This document shows, piece after piece, positions 35,844 to 45,250 of a DNA stretch of 64,000 nt. Numbering within the stretch: position 1 is the first letter of the stretch; every line of letters begins with the position of its first letter. A model generated the notes under the pieces. That model was not told where the DNA came from. It saw nothing but the letters and a program-made list of their open reading frames with translations, and did no database searches. Source of the DNA: UBA6623 sp965226435 (GTDB taxonomy: Bacteria > Acidobacteriota > Terriglobia > Bryobacterales > UBA6623). Made by a program: the position numbers and the translations under genes. The DNA lies in the NCBI GenBank assembly GCA_965226435.1, contig CBDDCY010000013.1, positions 124,001 to 188,000 on the forward strand. Reading direction: 5' to 3'.

Positions 35844-35862
35844 TCCGGAAGGGCTCTGACCT

Positions 35863-36369
35863 TCAATCCACCGGCGTACCGTAGGGAACGGGGGTTTCCA
35901 CATGCGCGGCCGCATCGAGGCGGGATATCTTCCAGGCCCCGTCCGCTTTCTTCAGATACATTTGCTGCACTTCGTTGCGGTCGACGTAGACGTATTCGAC
36001 GCGGATTCGCACCTCCCGCGCGGAGACAGGCTCGGGTTCGGAAACGGCGACTCCCTTGATCGCCTGATTTCGCTCGGTTAGATAGCGGGCGAAATCGTGG
36101 GTTGTGGTTTCATTCCGACTTTGGCGCAGGCGGTCGCCTAATTCACTCGCGTAGCAGGAAAGATAGGCCTCGATGTCGCCGTCGCGGGCGGCGTCGAGCA
36201 TGCGGTAAATCGTATCGCGGGGGTCGGCTTCGCGGCTGAACGTAGATCCGAGTTTGCTTGGAGCGCCGTTGTAATCGAGTTCCCACCCGGCTTGGCGAGC
36301 GATCACAAACGTGCCGGCGGCGGCGAGAATCAGCAGTGTGACGAGGCGCGTCTTGGCGGGCTTGGTCAT
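35863..36369 (-). CDS. Membrane-anchored NTF2-like protein (unknown role)
   Basis: A 168-residue protein. An N-terminal membrane segment (TRLVTLLILAAAGTFVIA) is followed by a domain of about 120 residues with PRDTIYRMLDAARDGDIEAYLSCYA. This resembles small NTF2-fold (DUF4878-like) lipoproteins and anchored domains used to bind small ligands or partner proteins. No catalytic residues are evident. It lies downstream of the TPR gene on the same strand. Confidence 0.6.
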   Translation of the reverse strand: MTKPAKTRLVTLLILAAAGTFVIARQAGWELDYNGAPSKLGSTFSREADPRDTIYRMLDAARDGDIEAYLSCYASELGDRLRQSRNETTTHDFARYLTERNQAIKGVAVSEPEPVSAREVRIRVEYVYVDRNEVQQMYLKKADGAWKISRLDAAAHVETPVPYGTPVD

Positions 36370-36426
36370 TGGATACGCCCGGCGGGGGTGTGCCCGGCGG
36401 GGTCAATTGACAGGGTGTCTTGAATC

Positions 36427-36741
36427 CTAGGTGCTGCCGTCTAGCGCGGCCAGCAACTCATCGCGGGCGTGGGAGTCGCCGGTGCGGCCCGCCAGGTCGA
36501 TTCCCTTGCGAAACCACTCGTGCGCTTCCTCTTTGCGGCCCATCTTGAGATAGGTTTGGCCGCCGTGATAGTAGGCTGCTTGGTAATCCGGGTTCATCTC
36601 GACCAGCCGTGTAAATTCCTCGGTCGCTTTCTCGAGTTGCCCCTGATTGGCGTACTCTTGGGCCAGTCCGTAGCGGACGAAAGCGTCGTCGGGATTTTGC
36701 TCGGCGAATTGAATCAGAGCCTGCAAGCGATCTGTTGCCAT
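36427..36741 (-). CDS. Small TPR-repeat protein
   Basis: A 104-residue protein made of about three tetratricopeptide repeats (FVRYGLAQEYANQGQLEKATEEF, then AAYYHGGQTYLKMGRKEEAHEWF), each with the Gly/Ala and aromatic pattern of TPR helices. It is probably a cytosolic scaffold, since no signal peptide is seen. GGAG lies upstream of the ATG. Confidence 0.75.
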   Translation of the reverse strand: MATDRLQALIQFAEQNPDDAFVRYGLAQEYANQGQLEKATEEFTRLVEMNPDYQAAYYHGGQTYLKMGRKEEAHEWFRKGIDLAGRTGDSHARDELLAALDGST

Positions 36742-36865
36742 GAATGAGAGAACTCCGGCGAAATCACGGTCGGGCCGCTTGTTCAGGCCGACCGATCCCT
36801 ACTATAGCAATCTATGTTTTGGGTTCTCCAAGTCGCCGGGCTAGTGGGCGACCGGCTGGGCCGGG

Positions 36866-36995
36866 TCGTTCAGGGGAGAAACGTGGTCGAAGGGTTCGCC
36901 GGGACCGCGCCACACGGTGGCGCGGCTCGGGTGGGTGAAAGTCCGATCTATTCGTAGCAGTTGTGAATCTTCGGGTAGGACAAAATTTGAAGTTT
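36866..36995 (+). repeat. 130-bp dispersed element with covarying hairpin, copy 1
   Basis: Aligned without gaps to 57646-57775 with about 119 of 130 positions identical. The centre forms CCGCGCCAC-ACG-GTGGCGCGG (36905-36913 with 36917-36925). In the other copy the A-T pair at stem position 8 is G-C, a compensatory change. It abuts the stop codon of the quinone oxidoreductase gene (37001). One minus-strand frame is open through both copies, but 9 of the 11 differences would change residues, so coding is unlikely. Confidence 0.7.
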
Positions 36996-37000
36996 ACCGG

Positions 37001-37969
37001 TTAAGGTTTGAGCAGCAATTTGCCGGTGGTGAGCCGGGCGGCCAGTTTGCGTTGCGCCTCGCCGGCTTCCGAAAGTGGGAAGGTTTCGCCGATTTCGACT
37101 TTTACCTTGCCCGAATTCACCCAGCCGAACACATCCGAGGAACGCTGCTCGAGTTCCGCCCTGGAGGCGGCGTAGTGCAGCAAACTGGGGCGCGTCATAA
37201 AGAGCGAACCTTTTTGGGCCAACGTCAGAGGCTCGATGGCAGGCACGGCGCCGCTCGAATTACCGAAAAAGACGGCCATGCCGCGGGGGCGGAGGGAGTT
37301 GAGGCTGCCCTCCCAGGTGGCTTTGCCGACCGAATCGTAGACCACGTCGACGCCGGCGCCGTCGGTCAGGCGCTTGACCTCGGGTTGGAAGTCCTGTTGG
37401 CTGTAGAGGATCACTTCGTCGGCGCCGGCACGGCGGACCTTTTCGGCCTTTTCCTCTGTAGAACAGGTGCCGATCACGCGAGCGCCGAGCATTTTCGCCG
37501 TCTGCACGAGGACGAGCCCGACGCCGCCGGCGGCGGCATGAACCAGCGCGGTGTGACCCGCGCCTAGAGCAAAAGTTGAGTGGGTCAGGTAGTGCACGGT
37601 CATGCCCTGTAGCAGGACCGCCCCGGCCAGGCTGGTGTCGAGGCCTTCGGGAATTTTCACGAGCCGCGCGGCCGGCACGGCAGCTTGCTCGGCGTAAGAC
37701 CCGACAATCCCGGTGTAGGCGACGCGATCGCCGACAGCGACGTCGGTGACGTCGGCCCCGACCGCCGTAACCACGCCGGCCCCTTCTTGACCGTTCGTGA
37801 ACGGCAATTCGGTTTTGTAGAGCCCGGTGCGAAAGTAGATGTCAATGAAATTGATGCCGGCGGCTTCGATCTTGACGACGGCTTGATCGGGGGCGGCTAC
37901 AGGGGCGGGTGCGTCTTCATAGCGCAACACTTCCGGACCGCCGTGCTCATGGACTCGTATGGCTTTCAT
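37001..37969 (-). CDS. NADPH:quinone oxidoreductase (QOR family)
   Basis: A 322-residue member of the zinc-independent MDR family. Features are MKAIRVHEHGGPEVL, GINFIDIYFRTG, the cofactor-binding VHAAAGGVGLVLVQTAK and VYDSVGKATWE. It reduces quinones with NADPH, by one-electron transfer in characterised members. No zinc ligands are present. GAGGGA precedes the ATG. It is transcribed alone; its 3' end adjoins a dispersed repeat. Confidence 0.9.
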   Translation of the reverse strand: MKAIRVHEHGGPEVLRYEDAPAPVAAPDQAVVKIEAAGINFIDIYFRTGLYKTELPFTNGQEGAGVVTAVGADVTDVAVGDRVAYTGIVGSYAEQAAVPAARLVKIPEGLDTSLAGAVLLQGMTVHYLTHSTFALGAGHTALVHAAAGGVGLVLVQTAKMLGARVIGTCSTEEKAEKVRRAGADEVILYSQQDFQPEVKRLTDGAGVDVVYDSVGKATWEGSLNSLRPRGMAVFFGNSSGAVPAIEPLTLAQKGSLFMTRPSLLHYAASRAELEQRSSDVFGWVNSGKVKVEIGETFPLSEAGEAQRKLAARLTTGKLLLKP

Positions 37970-38038
37970 GGATGTTCCCTCTCAGCAGAGTGCGATTGTA
38001 ACAAAGGTGGGCGATAGCGGCGCTTTGACGACCCGGTG

Positions 38039-39499
38039 TCAGATCCAACCCATCAAGCGGCCGATGCCGCCGTAGTAGCGCGAAATCACGGCATCGGCGG
38101 TTTGCGCCCAGACTCCGACGAGAAATAGGCCGACGAGTGCGGCCATCAAGGGCGGTTTCACGAGCCCGGCAAGCTTTCGGTTGTAAAGCGTCAACAAGAC
38201 GACAGGGGCGAAGGGGATGAAATAGCGCCCTTGGACGCCGAGAATACGCTGCTCGCCCACAGGAGTGAACGCCAAGTAGGCGGCCAACGGTATCAAGACG
38301 GCGATTCCCAACGCCATGCCCCAGAGCAAGAAGCGGCGCGGAGCTTCGATAAGGAAATCACGGCCGCCGTCCGCCAAGGCGACGGCGATGAGCGCGGCAC
38401 CGTAGAGTGCGTGCAGGAGGTCGGGAAGAAAAGTGTCGAGCCACCCAAGAACGCCGATGAAACCGCGGTAATAGTCGCCGCCGATCGCTGCGTAGTTGAG
38501 GACTAAGATGCGGGCGAAGCTGATCGGGTCGGCTAGGACAAGGCCGAGTTGCCGAGGGACGTCGACGCTCATGTCCGGCGCCGGCGCCGTGAGAAGATGC
38601 GAAATCATCAACGACCAGCCGACCACCGCTCCGAGCGCCCCCACGAAGGCAGCGCCGAGAAAGACCACGCGTTCCTTGCGGCCCCCAAAGCGCCGCGCCG
38701 GCAGCAAGAACAACAACGGGGCGAGCAGGAAATAGATCTGCTTACATAAGGCCACGAGAACGACCAAAGCGATCAACCGCGTCTTTTCGCCTCGTAAGAT
38801 CGGCGAATTCGAAACCGATGCCCGGGCAATGCATGCAAACAGCGCGAAACTGAGCGCGGTCGTGAAGGAGTCCGCCGATGCCGAGGCCGTCTGAAACAGC
38901 GTCATTGGCATCAGCACCAACAACAGAATAGGCCACTGAAAGAAGGGCAGAGCCTTCAAAGTCCACCAACCCAAGGCAAGCGCGGCCGCGAGCGCGAACC
39001 CCCGAGCGAGATAGAGGTGCAGTAAAGCCGGAGCCTCGAACAAACGAGCGACGGCGACGCCCAAGACCTGTGGGACATAGGGGACAGGCGTGTAAAGGGC
39101 GCTTCGGAACGGTTCAAATGTTTCGTCATCCGGGCGGAGGGCGATTTCAAGGGCGGCGCGCGTTTTCGCGAGCGAGGTTTTTTGGTCGGGCTTGAACTCG
39201 ATGCCGGCCGTCGTGGCGGCGTAGGCTTGTCGAAAGCTACTCGGGATCCGTCCTCCCGCGTACCCGGTCGCGGGCTGTTGGGGCGCGATGATTTCACCCT
39301 GCGAAAGCTGGTAGACGCGAGCGAAATGAAAGAATTCGTCGGCCACCTGAAACGGCGGCGTGAGAAGGGCGCAAAACAGGCCGGCCCCGCCGCCGACGAT
39401 TAGGTAGAGCCACCGGGGCGAGTAGAGGAAGCGGAGAGACACGGGAAGGGTTTTCGGCCTGGCGAAGGGCTTGACCAGACGGCTTGCTGACGGGTTCAT
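38039..39499 (-). CDS. DUF2142 family membrane protein
   Basis: A 486-residue polytopic protein with the DUF2142 opening (TPPFQVADEFFHFARVYQLS) and the later GVQGRYFIPFAPV. About ten membrane segments are visible. Members occur with polysaccharide biosynthesis and are viewed as GT-C-like glycosyltransferases or flippases; none is well characterised. It lies divergently to dnaE. Confidence 0.8.
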   Translation of the reverse strand: MNPSASRLVKPFARPKTLPVSLRFLYSPRWLYLIVGGGAGLFCALLTPPFQVADEFFHFARVYQLSQGEIIAPQQPATGYAGGRIPSSFRQAYAATTAGIEFKPDQKTSLAKTRAALEIALRPDDETFEPFRSALYTPVPYVPQVLGVAVARLFEAPALLHLYLARGFALAAALALGWWTLKALPFFQWPILLLVLMPMTLFQTASASADSFTTALSFALFACIARASVSNSPILRGEKTRLIALVVLVALCKQIYFLLAPLLFLLPARRFGGRKERVVFLGAAFVGALGAVVGWSLMISHLLTAPAPDMSVDVPRQLGLVLADPISFARILVLNYAAIGGDYYRGFIGVLGWLDTFLPDLLHALYGAALIAVALADGGRDFLIEAPRRFLLWGMALGIAVLIPLAAYLAFTPVGEQRILGVQGRYFIPFAPVVLLTLYNRKLAGLVKPPLMAALVGLFLVGVWAQTADAVISRYYGGIGRLMGWI

Positions 39500-39588
39500 G
39501 CGTTTTCGCGCTGCAAATGAATGTTTCCCAAGTCTACCCTACGGCGAGAGGTCAAGACCGCCAAAAATCGCCGAATATCGAGCAAGGT

Positions 39589-39617
39589 TTGACCCCCTCG
39601 CCAACCCCGCCTATACT
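39589..39617 (+). promoter_or_regulatory. dnaE promoter, likely leaderless
   Basis: TTGACC (39589-39594), exactly 17 nt, then TATACT (39612-39617), and the ATG of dnaE only 8 nt later (39626). Transcription starting 7-9 nt after the -10 would begin at or next to the start codon. No ribosome site is present. Confidence 0.65.
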
Positions 39618-39625
39618 GGACAGCG

Positions 39626-42600
39626 ATGGCTCATCCGCCTTTTATTCATCTCCACTGCCATACCGACTATTCGCTGCTCGACGGGGCCTGCTCGATTCCG
39701 AAACTGATGAGCCTGGCCGAGCGACAGGAGATGCCCGCCGTCGCCATGACCGACCATGGCAACTTGTTCGGGGCGGTCGAGTTCCATGGCGCCGCCAAGG
39801 CCAAGGGAATCAAGCCCATCATTGGCTGCGAGGTTTACGTTTCCCAAAAAGGACGCCACGTTCGCGACGAGACCGACCGCTACAATCACCTGCTGCTGCT
39901 GTGCAAAGACCTCGAAGGCTACCGTAATCTGATCGATCTCGTCTCGACCGGCTATCTCGAAGGCTTCTACTACAAACCGCGCATCGACAAGGATCTGCTG
40001 GCCGAGAAATCGAAGGGCCTGATCTGCACCTCCGCCTGCCTGCGCGGCGATCTCAACGAAGCCCTGCTCGACAAAGGCTACGAGGAAGGGCGACGCCTCG
40101 CCTACACCTACCTCGATATCTTCGGGAAGGATAACTTCTACCTCGAAGTCCAGGATCACGGCCTCGACCTCGACAAGCAATTGCTGCCGCATGTGTTTAA
40201 GCTCAGTCGCGAAATCGGCATCCCCATGGTGGCGACCAACGACGCCCACTACTTGACGAAGGAAGACGCCCGCGCGCACGAGGCCTTGCTGTGTATCCAA
40301 ACCGGCAAGACGCTCAGCGATCCGAATCGCATGCGCTTTTCGACCGACGAGTTTTACCTCAAGTCGCGCGAAGAGATGCTGGCGCTGTTTGACGGCGACG
40401 CGGGTCCGCTCGACCGCACCTGGGAGATCGCCGAGCAATGCGACCTGACCCTCGAGAAAGTCGATGACCCTTTCCCGGCGTTCGAGGTTCCCGAGGGCCA
40501 CTCGGCCGACACGTATTTCGAGTGGGTGGCGCGCCAGGGGCTCGAGGAACGCAAGGGACGGATCGAAGCCCTGCAAGCCGCCGGCCGCCTCAAGCACGAG
40601 TTCGTCGAGTACAACGAACGGCTCGACCACGAAATCCGCATCATCCAGCAGATGAAGTACTCGGGCTACTTCCTGATCGTCTGGGACTTCATTCGCTACG
40701 CGCGAGGCGAAAATATCCCCGTGGGGCCGGGTCGCGGCTCGGCGGCCGGATCGCTGGTCGCCTACGCGATGCGGATCACGGATATCGATCCGCTCCAGTA
40801 TGATTTGCTGTTTGAACGCTTCTTGAATCCCGAGCGCGTCAGCATGCCCGATATCGACATCGATTTCTGCATGCACCGGCGCGGCGAGGTCATCCAATAC
40901 GTCACCGAGAAATACGGGCGAGAGCAGGTAGCGCAGATCATCACCTTCAACACGCTGCAAGCCAAGGCCGCCATCAAGGACGTCGGCCGCGTGATGGACA
41001 TGACGTTCGCCGACGTCGACCGCCTGACGAAGTTGGTTCCCAACGTCCTCAACATCAAGCTGGCCGACGCCCTCAAGCAAGAGCCCAAACTGGCGTCGCG
41101 GGCCAAGAACGAACCCGAGATCGGACGCTTGATGGAAACCGCCCAGCGGCTCGAAGGTGTGTCCCGCAACCCCTCGGTTCATGCCGCCGGCGTGGTCATC
41201 GCCCCGCGGCCGCTGCGCGAGTTGGTTCCGCTCTACAAGACGGCCAAGGACGAAATCGTCACCCAGTACGACATGAAGAGCCTCGAAAAACTGTCGTTGC
41301 TCAAGATGGATTTTCTGGGGTTGACGACCCTCACCGTGATCGAAGAGGCCCTGCGATTGATCAAAGAGGGCAAGGGCGTCGACCTGCACCCGGAACAGCT
41401 GCCGCTTGAGGACAAAGACACCTACGAGCTACTCGGCAAAGGGCTCACGAGCGGTGTGTTTCAGTTCGAATCCGACGGCATGCGCGACATCCTGCGGCGC
41501 TACCGGCCCGAGCGTCTCGAGGATTTGATCGCGCTCAACGCGCTCTACCGGCCGGGGCCGATTCAGGGCGGCATGGTCAGCGATTTCATCGATCGCCGGC
41601 ACGGAAAGAAGCCGGTCACCTACGATTTGCCCGTCCTCAAGGAAGTCCTCGAGGAGACGTACGGCGTCATCGTTTATCAAGAACAGGTCATGCAGATCGC
41701 CAACCGCGTGGCCGGTTACTCGCTCGGGGAAGCCGACCTGCTGCGCCGCGCGATGGGGAAGAAAAAGGCCGAAGAGATGGCGGCCCAGCGGGAGCGTTTT
41801 CTCAAGGGCGCCCTTGAACGCGACTACCCCAAGCGCAAGGTCATCAAGCTGTTCGATTTGATGGAGCAGTTTGCCGGCTACGGCTTCAATAAATCGCACT
41901 CGGCGGCCTATGGCTTCGTGGCCTTCGTGACGGCGTACCTCAAGGCGCACTACCCGATCTACTTCATGGCGGCGCTGCTGTCGTCGGAAACGAACAACAC
42001 CGACAAAGTCGTGAAATACATCAACGAATGCCGCGACATGAGCATCGAGGTTTTGCCGCCCGATTGCAATTCGAGCGATTGGAACTTCACGCCGGCGGGC
42101 GAAAACGCGATTCGCTTCGGGATGGGCGCGATCAAGAACGTCGGCAAGAACGCCGTGAAGGCGATTAGCGAAGCCCGCGAAAAAGAGGGCAGCTTCCGTT
42201 CGCTCTATCACTTCGCCGAATCGGTCGATTGGACCCACGTCAACAAACGCATGATGGAAAGCGGCATGAAGGCCGGGGCTTTCGATTCCCTGGGCGGCCA
42301 TCGCGCGCAGTTGATCGCCTCGCTCGATCGGGCCGTCGAACTGGGACAGAAAGCCACCCGCGACCGCGCGACCGGTCAAGGGGGACTGTTCGCGGTTTTC
42401 GCCGAGGAAGCGTCTCCGGCCGACGATGCGTTACCCGAGGTGCCGGAATGGCCTGAAAAAGACAAGCTCGCCGGCGAGAAGGAAATGCTCGGGTTCTACG
42501 TCACCGGGCATCCGCTCAACGCCTACCGCGACAAGATCGCCGAGTTAACCACGCTGGACAGCGCGGGCCTAGACGGGCTTGATCAGGGGACGCCGGTGGC

Positions 42601-43114
42601 CCTGTGCGGCGTGCTGGCGTCGATCACGCGCAAACGAAATCGCGAAGGACGACCCTGGGCGGCGGCGACGCTTGAAGACGTCAAGGGCAGTGTCGACCTT
42701 TTGGTCTTCGCGAATTCTTATGAAGAGCTTTCGCCGCTCTTGGAAGAAGACAAGGCCGTGCTGTTGCGAGGCAGCGTGCGAGCCGAGGAGAACGCCGCGC
42801 CCAAGGTCGCCGTCACGGAAATCATCCCGCTCGACAGCGCCCGCGCGGCCTTGCCGAAACAGATTTCCATCACCGTCCGTCTCGGCGCGGGTAATGGTTC
42901 GAACGGCAAGGCGAACGGGTCTTCCCGAGCCGAGCGCTTGCACGAGTTGTTTGTGAGCAGGCCGGGAGATACCGATGTTCGACTGCGGTTGATGAAGGCG
43001 CGGGACTTTCTGATTGCCTATGACCTGCCCGACCGGGTCCACGCGGATCGGGGTTTCCGCGCGCAAGTCGAGGAGATCTGCGGTGCCGGTTCCGTCGAAG
43101 TTTTACCGGGGTGA
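39626..43114 (+). CDS. dnaE: DNA polymerase III alpha subunit
   Basis: A 1162-residue replicative polymerase. The N-terminal PHP domain retains its metal residues (HLHCHTDYSLLDGA; AMTDHGNLFGAVEF). The palm has GPGRGSAAGSLVAYAM and the catalytic Asp pair in MPDIDIDFC (around residue 409-413), with the third Asp in the later region. The fingers, tandem HhH and the C-terminal OB fold (VALCGVLASITRKRNREGRPWA) are present. Length is normal for DnaE1. The neighbouring DUF2142 gene is divergent. Confidence 0.96.
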   Translation: MAHPPFIHLHCHTDYSLLDGACSIPKLMSLAERQEMPAVAMTDHGNLFGAVEFHGAAKAKGIKPIIGCEVYVSQKGRHVRDETDRYNHLLLLCKDLEGYRNLIDLVSTGYLEGFYYKPRIDKDLLAEKSKGLICTSACLRGDLNEALLDKGYEEGRRLAYTYLDIFGKDNFYLEVQDHGLDLDKQLLPHVFKLSREIGIPMVATNDAHYLTKEDARAHEALLCIQTGKTLSDPNRMRFSTDEFYLKSREEMLALFDGDAGPLDRTWEIAEQCDLTLEKVDDPFPAFEVPEGHSADTYFEWVARQGLEERKGRIEALQAAGRLKHEFVEYNERLDHEIRIIQQMKYSGYFLIVWDFIRYARGENIPVGPGRGSAAGSLVAYAMRITDIDPLQYDLLFERFLNPERVSMPDIDIDFCMHRRGEVIQYVTEKYGREQVAQIITFNTLQAKAAIKDVGRVMDMTFADVDRLTKLVPNVLNIKLADALKQEPKLASRAKNEPEIGRLMETAQRLEGVSRNPSVHAAGVVIAPRPLRELVPLYKTAKDEIVTQYDMKSLEKLSLLKMDFLGLTTLTVIEEALRLIKEGKGVDLHPEQLPLEDKDTYELLGKGLTSGVFQFESDGMRDILRRYRPERLEDLIALNALYRPGPIQGGMVSDFIDRRHGKKPVTYDLPVLKEVLEETYGVIVYQEQVMQIANRVAGYSLGEADLLRRAMGKKKAEEMAAQRERFLKGALERDYPKRKVIKLFDLMEQFAGYGFNKSHSAAYGFVAFVTAYLKAHYPIYFMAALLSSETNNTDKVVKYINECRDMSIEVLPPDCNSSDWNFTPAGENAIRFGMGAIKNVGKNAVKAISEAREKEGSFRSLYHFAESVDWTHVNKRMMESGMKAGAFDSLGGHRAQLIASLDRAVELGQKATRDRATGQGGLFAVFAEEASPADDALPEVPEWPEKDKLAGEKEMLGFYVTGHPLNAYRDKIAELTTLDSAGLDGLDQGTPVALCGVLASITRKRNREGRPWAAATLEDVKGSVDLLVFANSYEELSPLLEEDKAVLLRGSVRAEENAAPKVAVTEIIPLDSARAALPKQISITVRLGAGNGSNGKANGSSRAERLHELFVSRPGDTDVRLRLMKARDFLIAYDLPDRVHADRGFRAQVEEICGAGSVEVLPG

Positions 43115-43527
43115 GTGACGTGTCGGCTGAGTTGCGATGACTCTTGCGTCGGGTTCGGCGCCGCAAACTGAGCCGCGCACGTAAGTAAGCGGTGGGAGAT
43201 GAGGGTCGTCGGGACGAAGAACGAGCGTCGGAGCGTGGCGCCGGTAGCGCAAGAGTCTGTTTGTCGAGAAATCAGCAAGAGTGTCGGCTACGGTCGGCTA
43301 CGAGGGTTTGGTGGGAAGGGAGATCCAGGGGCGACCTTGTCGGGATCACCACTTTTCGAGGTTCCGGGGGGGGCATCTGATACCGCTTACTTACGTGCGC
43401 GGCTCGGTTTGGGAATTTCTTGCGCCCTTACGTTCTCGCGATGTGTCAGGCCATTCCCGCGGGCCCGTGGTGTATAATGCGCTTGATTTACCGATCCTCC
43501 CTGCTTCGCTTCGCGAGGGGCTCTACT
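43115..43527. other. Intergenic region carrying TIR element copy 2 and a promoter-like hexamer
   Basis: 43134-43411 is the second copy of the TIR element. TATAAT at 43473-43478, 50 nt upstream of the next ATG, is a candidate -10 without a convincing -35. Confidence 0.55.
43134..43411 (+). repeat. TIR element (MITE-like), copy 2
   Basis: Terminal inverted repeats run from 43164 (CAAACTGAGCCGCGCACGTA) and from 43411 (complement of ...ACGTGCGCGGCTCGGTTTG), and the left flank GCGATGACTCTTGCGTCGG is shared with copy 1 at 31345. About 250 bp between the outer ends; no coding capacity. Confidence 0.75.
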
Positions 43528-44895
43528 ATGCGATTTTTCAACGATTTCCGAGTTCTCAGCCTGCTGCTCGCGTGGGCGATGGTCGCCCTGCCGCTCGCCG
43601 CCCAAGACGTTAGCTACACAAACGATGTGAAGCCCATTATTCAGCGGGCTTGCTCGGGCTGCCATCAGCCGGCTACGAAGATGGGCGGCCTCGTTCTCAC
43701 CGAGTACGAGGGCATCATGGCGGGCGGACAAAAGGGTCCCGTGCTTTCCGCCGGTGCCCCCGCGGAAAGCCGCCTGATCGGGATGATGAGCGGCAAGATC
43801 GAGCCCCTGATGCCGATGGGCGGCGAGCCCCTGCCGGCGGCTGAAATCGAGCTGCTGAGCCGCTGGGTTGAGCAAGGCGCCAAGGACGACACGCCGGAAT
43901 CGGAGAAAGGGCCGCAAGCTCCCACCGAGCCTCCGACCTATACGCAACCCCCGGCGGTCGACGGGTTGGCCTATTCGCCCGACGGCTCACTGCTTGCCGT
44001 CGGCGGATATAAGGAAATCCTGGTCCACAAGTCCGACGGTTCGGAGATCGTCGCCCGGCTGTTGGGCAAATCGGAACGCATTAACGGGCTGGGCTTCACT
44101 CCCGACGGCAAGACGTTGGTCGCTGTTGGAGGCACTCCGGCGCGTTTCGGCGAAATGCAAGTTTGGGACCTCGAGTCGAAGACGCTGGTCCGCTCCGTCA
44201 TGTCGACCACCGACACGCTTTTCGGGGGAGCCCTGTCGCCCGACGGTAAGTTCGTGTGCGTCGGCGCGGCCGATAAAGGCGTGCGGGTTTTCGAAATCGC
44301 CACGGGCAAGGAATTGTTCAAAGCCGGGCACCACGAAGACTGGGTGCTCGACGCCGCCTTCGGCATCGACGGCAAGAGGGTCGTCACCGTCGGGCGTGAT
44401 CGCGCCGCCAAGTTGGCCAACGCTGAGACAGGCGCTTTTCTCGAAAACGTCAACCTGCTTCGCGACCAACTTTATGCGATCAAGCGCCATCCGCGGCGTG
44501 ACTACGTTCTCGTTGGGGGGCTTGACCGCGTGCCTTATCTCTACATGATGGACCGGCCGCGCGCGCTCAAGATTGCCGACGATTCAACGCTGGTTCGCGA
44601 ATTCGAGGAACAAAAGGCCAAGATCTACGCGCTGGCTTTCAGCCCCGACGGCAACCGCATAGCGGTGGGCGGCATGAGCGACGAGGTGCCGATCTACGAA
44701 ACCGAAACCGGCAAGCGACTCACCACTCTGGCCGAGGCAACCCAGGGAGTCTTCGCTATTGAATTCCACCCCCAAGGCGGCCAAGTGGCGGTCGCCGGTT
44801 ATGACGGCCGCATCCGTGTGTTCGACGCGGCGACCGGCAAGTTGGTGAAAGACTTCAGCCCGGTGCCGCTCACGGATAAGATGGCCTCGAACTAA
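43528..44895 (+). CDS. Secreted c-type cytochrome/WD40 propeller protein
   Basis: A 455-residue protein. After the signal peptide (1-25) comes a cytochrome-like domain with one haem motif, C42-S-G-C45-H46, and the later PLMPMGGEPL, which may provide the axial Met. From about residue 150, WD40-like repeats follow (GLAYSPDGSLLAVGG, GLGFTPDGKTLVAVGG, GALSPDGKFVCVG, ALAFSPDGNRIAVGG). In Planctomycetes and Acidobacteriota such fusions often accompany DUF1549/DUF1553 proteins; none is next to it here. GAGGGG precedes the ATG. Confidence 0.85.
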   Translation: MRFFNDFRVLSLLLAWAMVALPLAAQDVSYTNDVKPIIQRACSGCHQPATKMGGLVLTEYEGIMAGGQKGPVLSAGAPAESRLIGMMSGKIEPLMPMGGEPLPAAEIELLSRWVEQGAKDDTPESEKGPQAPTEPPTYTQPPAVDGLAYSPDGSLLAVGGYKEILVHKSDGSEIVARLLGKSERINGLGFTPDGKTLVAVGGTPARFGEMQVWDLESKTLVRSVMSTTDTLFGGALSPDGKFVCVGAADKGVRVFEIATGKELFKAGHHEDWVLDAAFGIDGKRVVTVGRDRAAKLANAETGAFLENVNLLRDQLYAIKRHPRRDYVLVGGLDRVPYLYMMDRPRALKIADDSTLVREFEEQKAKIYALAFSPDGNRIAVGGMSDEVPIYETETGKRLTTLAEATQGVFAIEFHPQGGQVAVAGYDGRIRVFDAATGKLVKDFSPVPLTDKMASN

Positions 44896-44970
44896 GGTTC
44901 CGTGTCCGCGGTTGTTAACCGAGCCCGCTCGACCCTCGTATCCCCCGGGCGAGGTGTTACGATAATCGCC

Positions 44971-45250
44971 GTGAAGAAAGCCCTTCTTCTCGCACTCTGT
45001 CTCCCCCTTATTTCGGCCGGGCAAGACTACGACCTGCTCATCCGCGGCGGCCACGTCATGGATCCGCGCAACGGTGTCGACCGGGTCATGGATGTGGCGG
45101 TCAAGGACGGCCGCGTCGCCGCCGTCGAGAGTTCCGTCAAGGGAAGCGCCAAGCAAATCATCGATGCCAATGGTCTCTACGTGACCCCGGGGCTTATCGA
45201 CATCCATGTTCATGTCTACGCCGGCACCGGGGAGCGAGATTCCTATGCCG
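44971..45250 (+). pseudogene. Remnant of an amidohydrolase/deacetylase (N-terminal ~90 residues)
   Basis: From the GTG at 44971 the product has a short leader and the start of an amidohydrolase-family deacetylase (DYDLLIRGGHVMDPRNGVDR, then IDANGLYVTPGLIDIHVHVY, with the first HxH metal motif). After YAGTGERDSYAG the homology stops; the frame runs on only to 45309. The rest of the barrel is missing. The next segment is the C-terminal half of a different enzyme in another frame, so a deletion fused the two genes. TACGAT 7 nt before the GTG suggests it was leaderless. Confidence 0.75.

Noticed and set aside
36866..36995. Protein-coding reading of the 130-bp element (minus strand, LPxDSQLLxIDRTFTHPSRA)
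   Set aside because: The frame is open in both copies but preceded by a stop without a start codon, and about 9 of 11 differences would change residues.
39611..41389. 592-codon open frame on the minus strand inside dnaE
   Set aside because: A shadow of the dnaE coding sequence in GC-rich DNA; low-complexity composition and no domain, while the plus strand carries the full polymerase.
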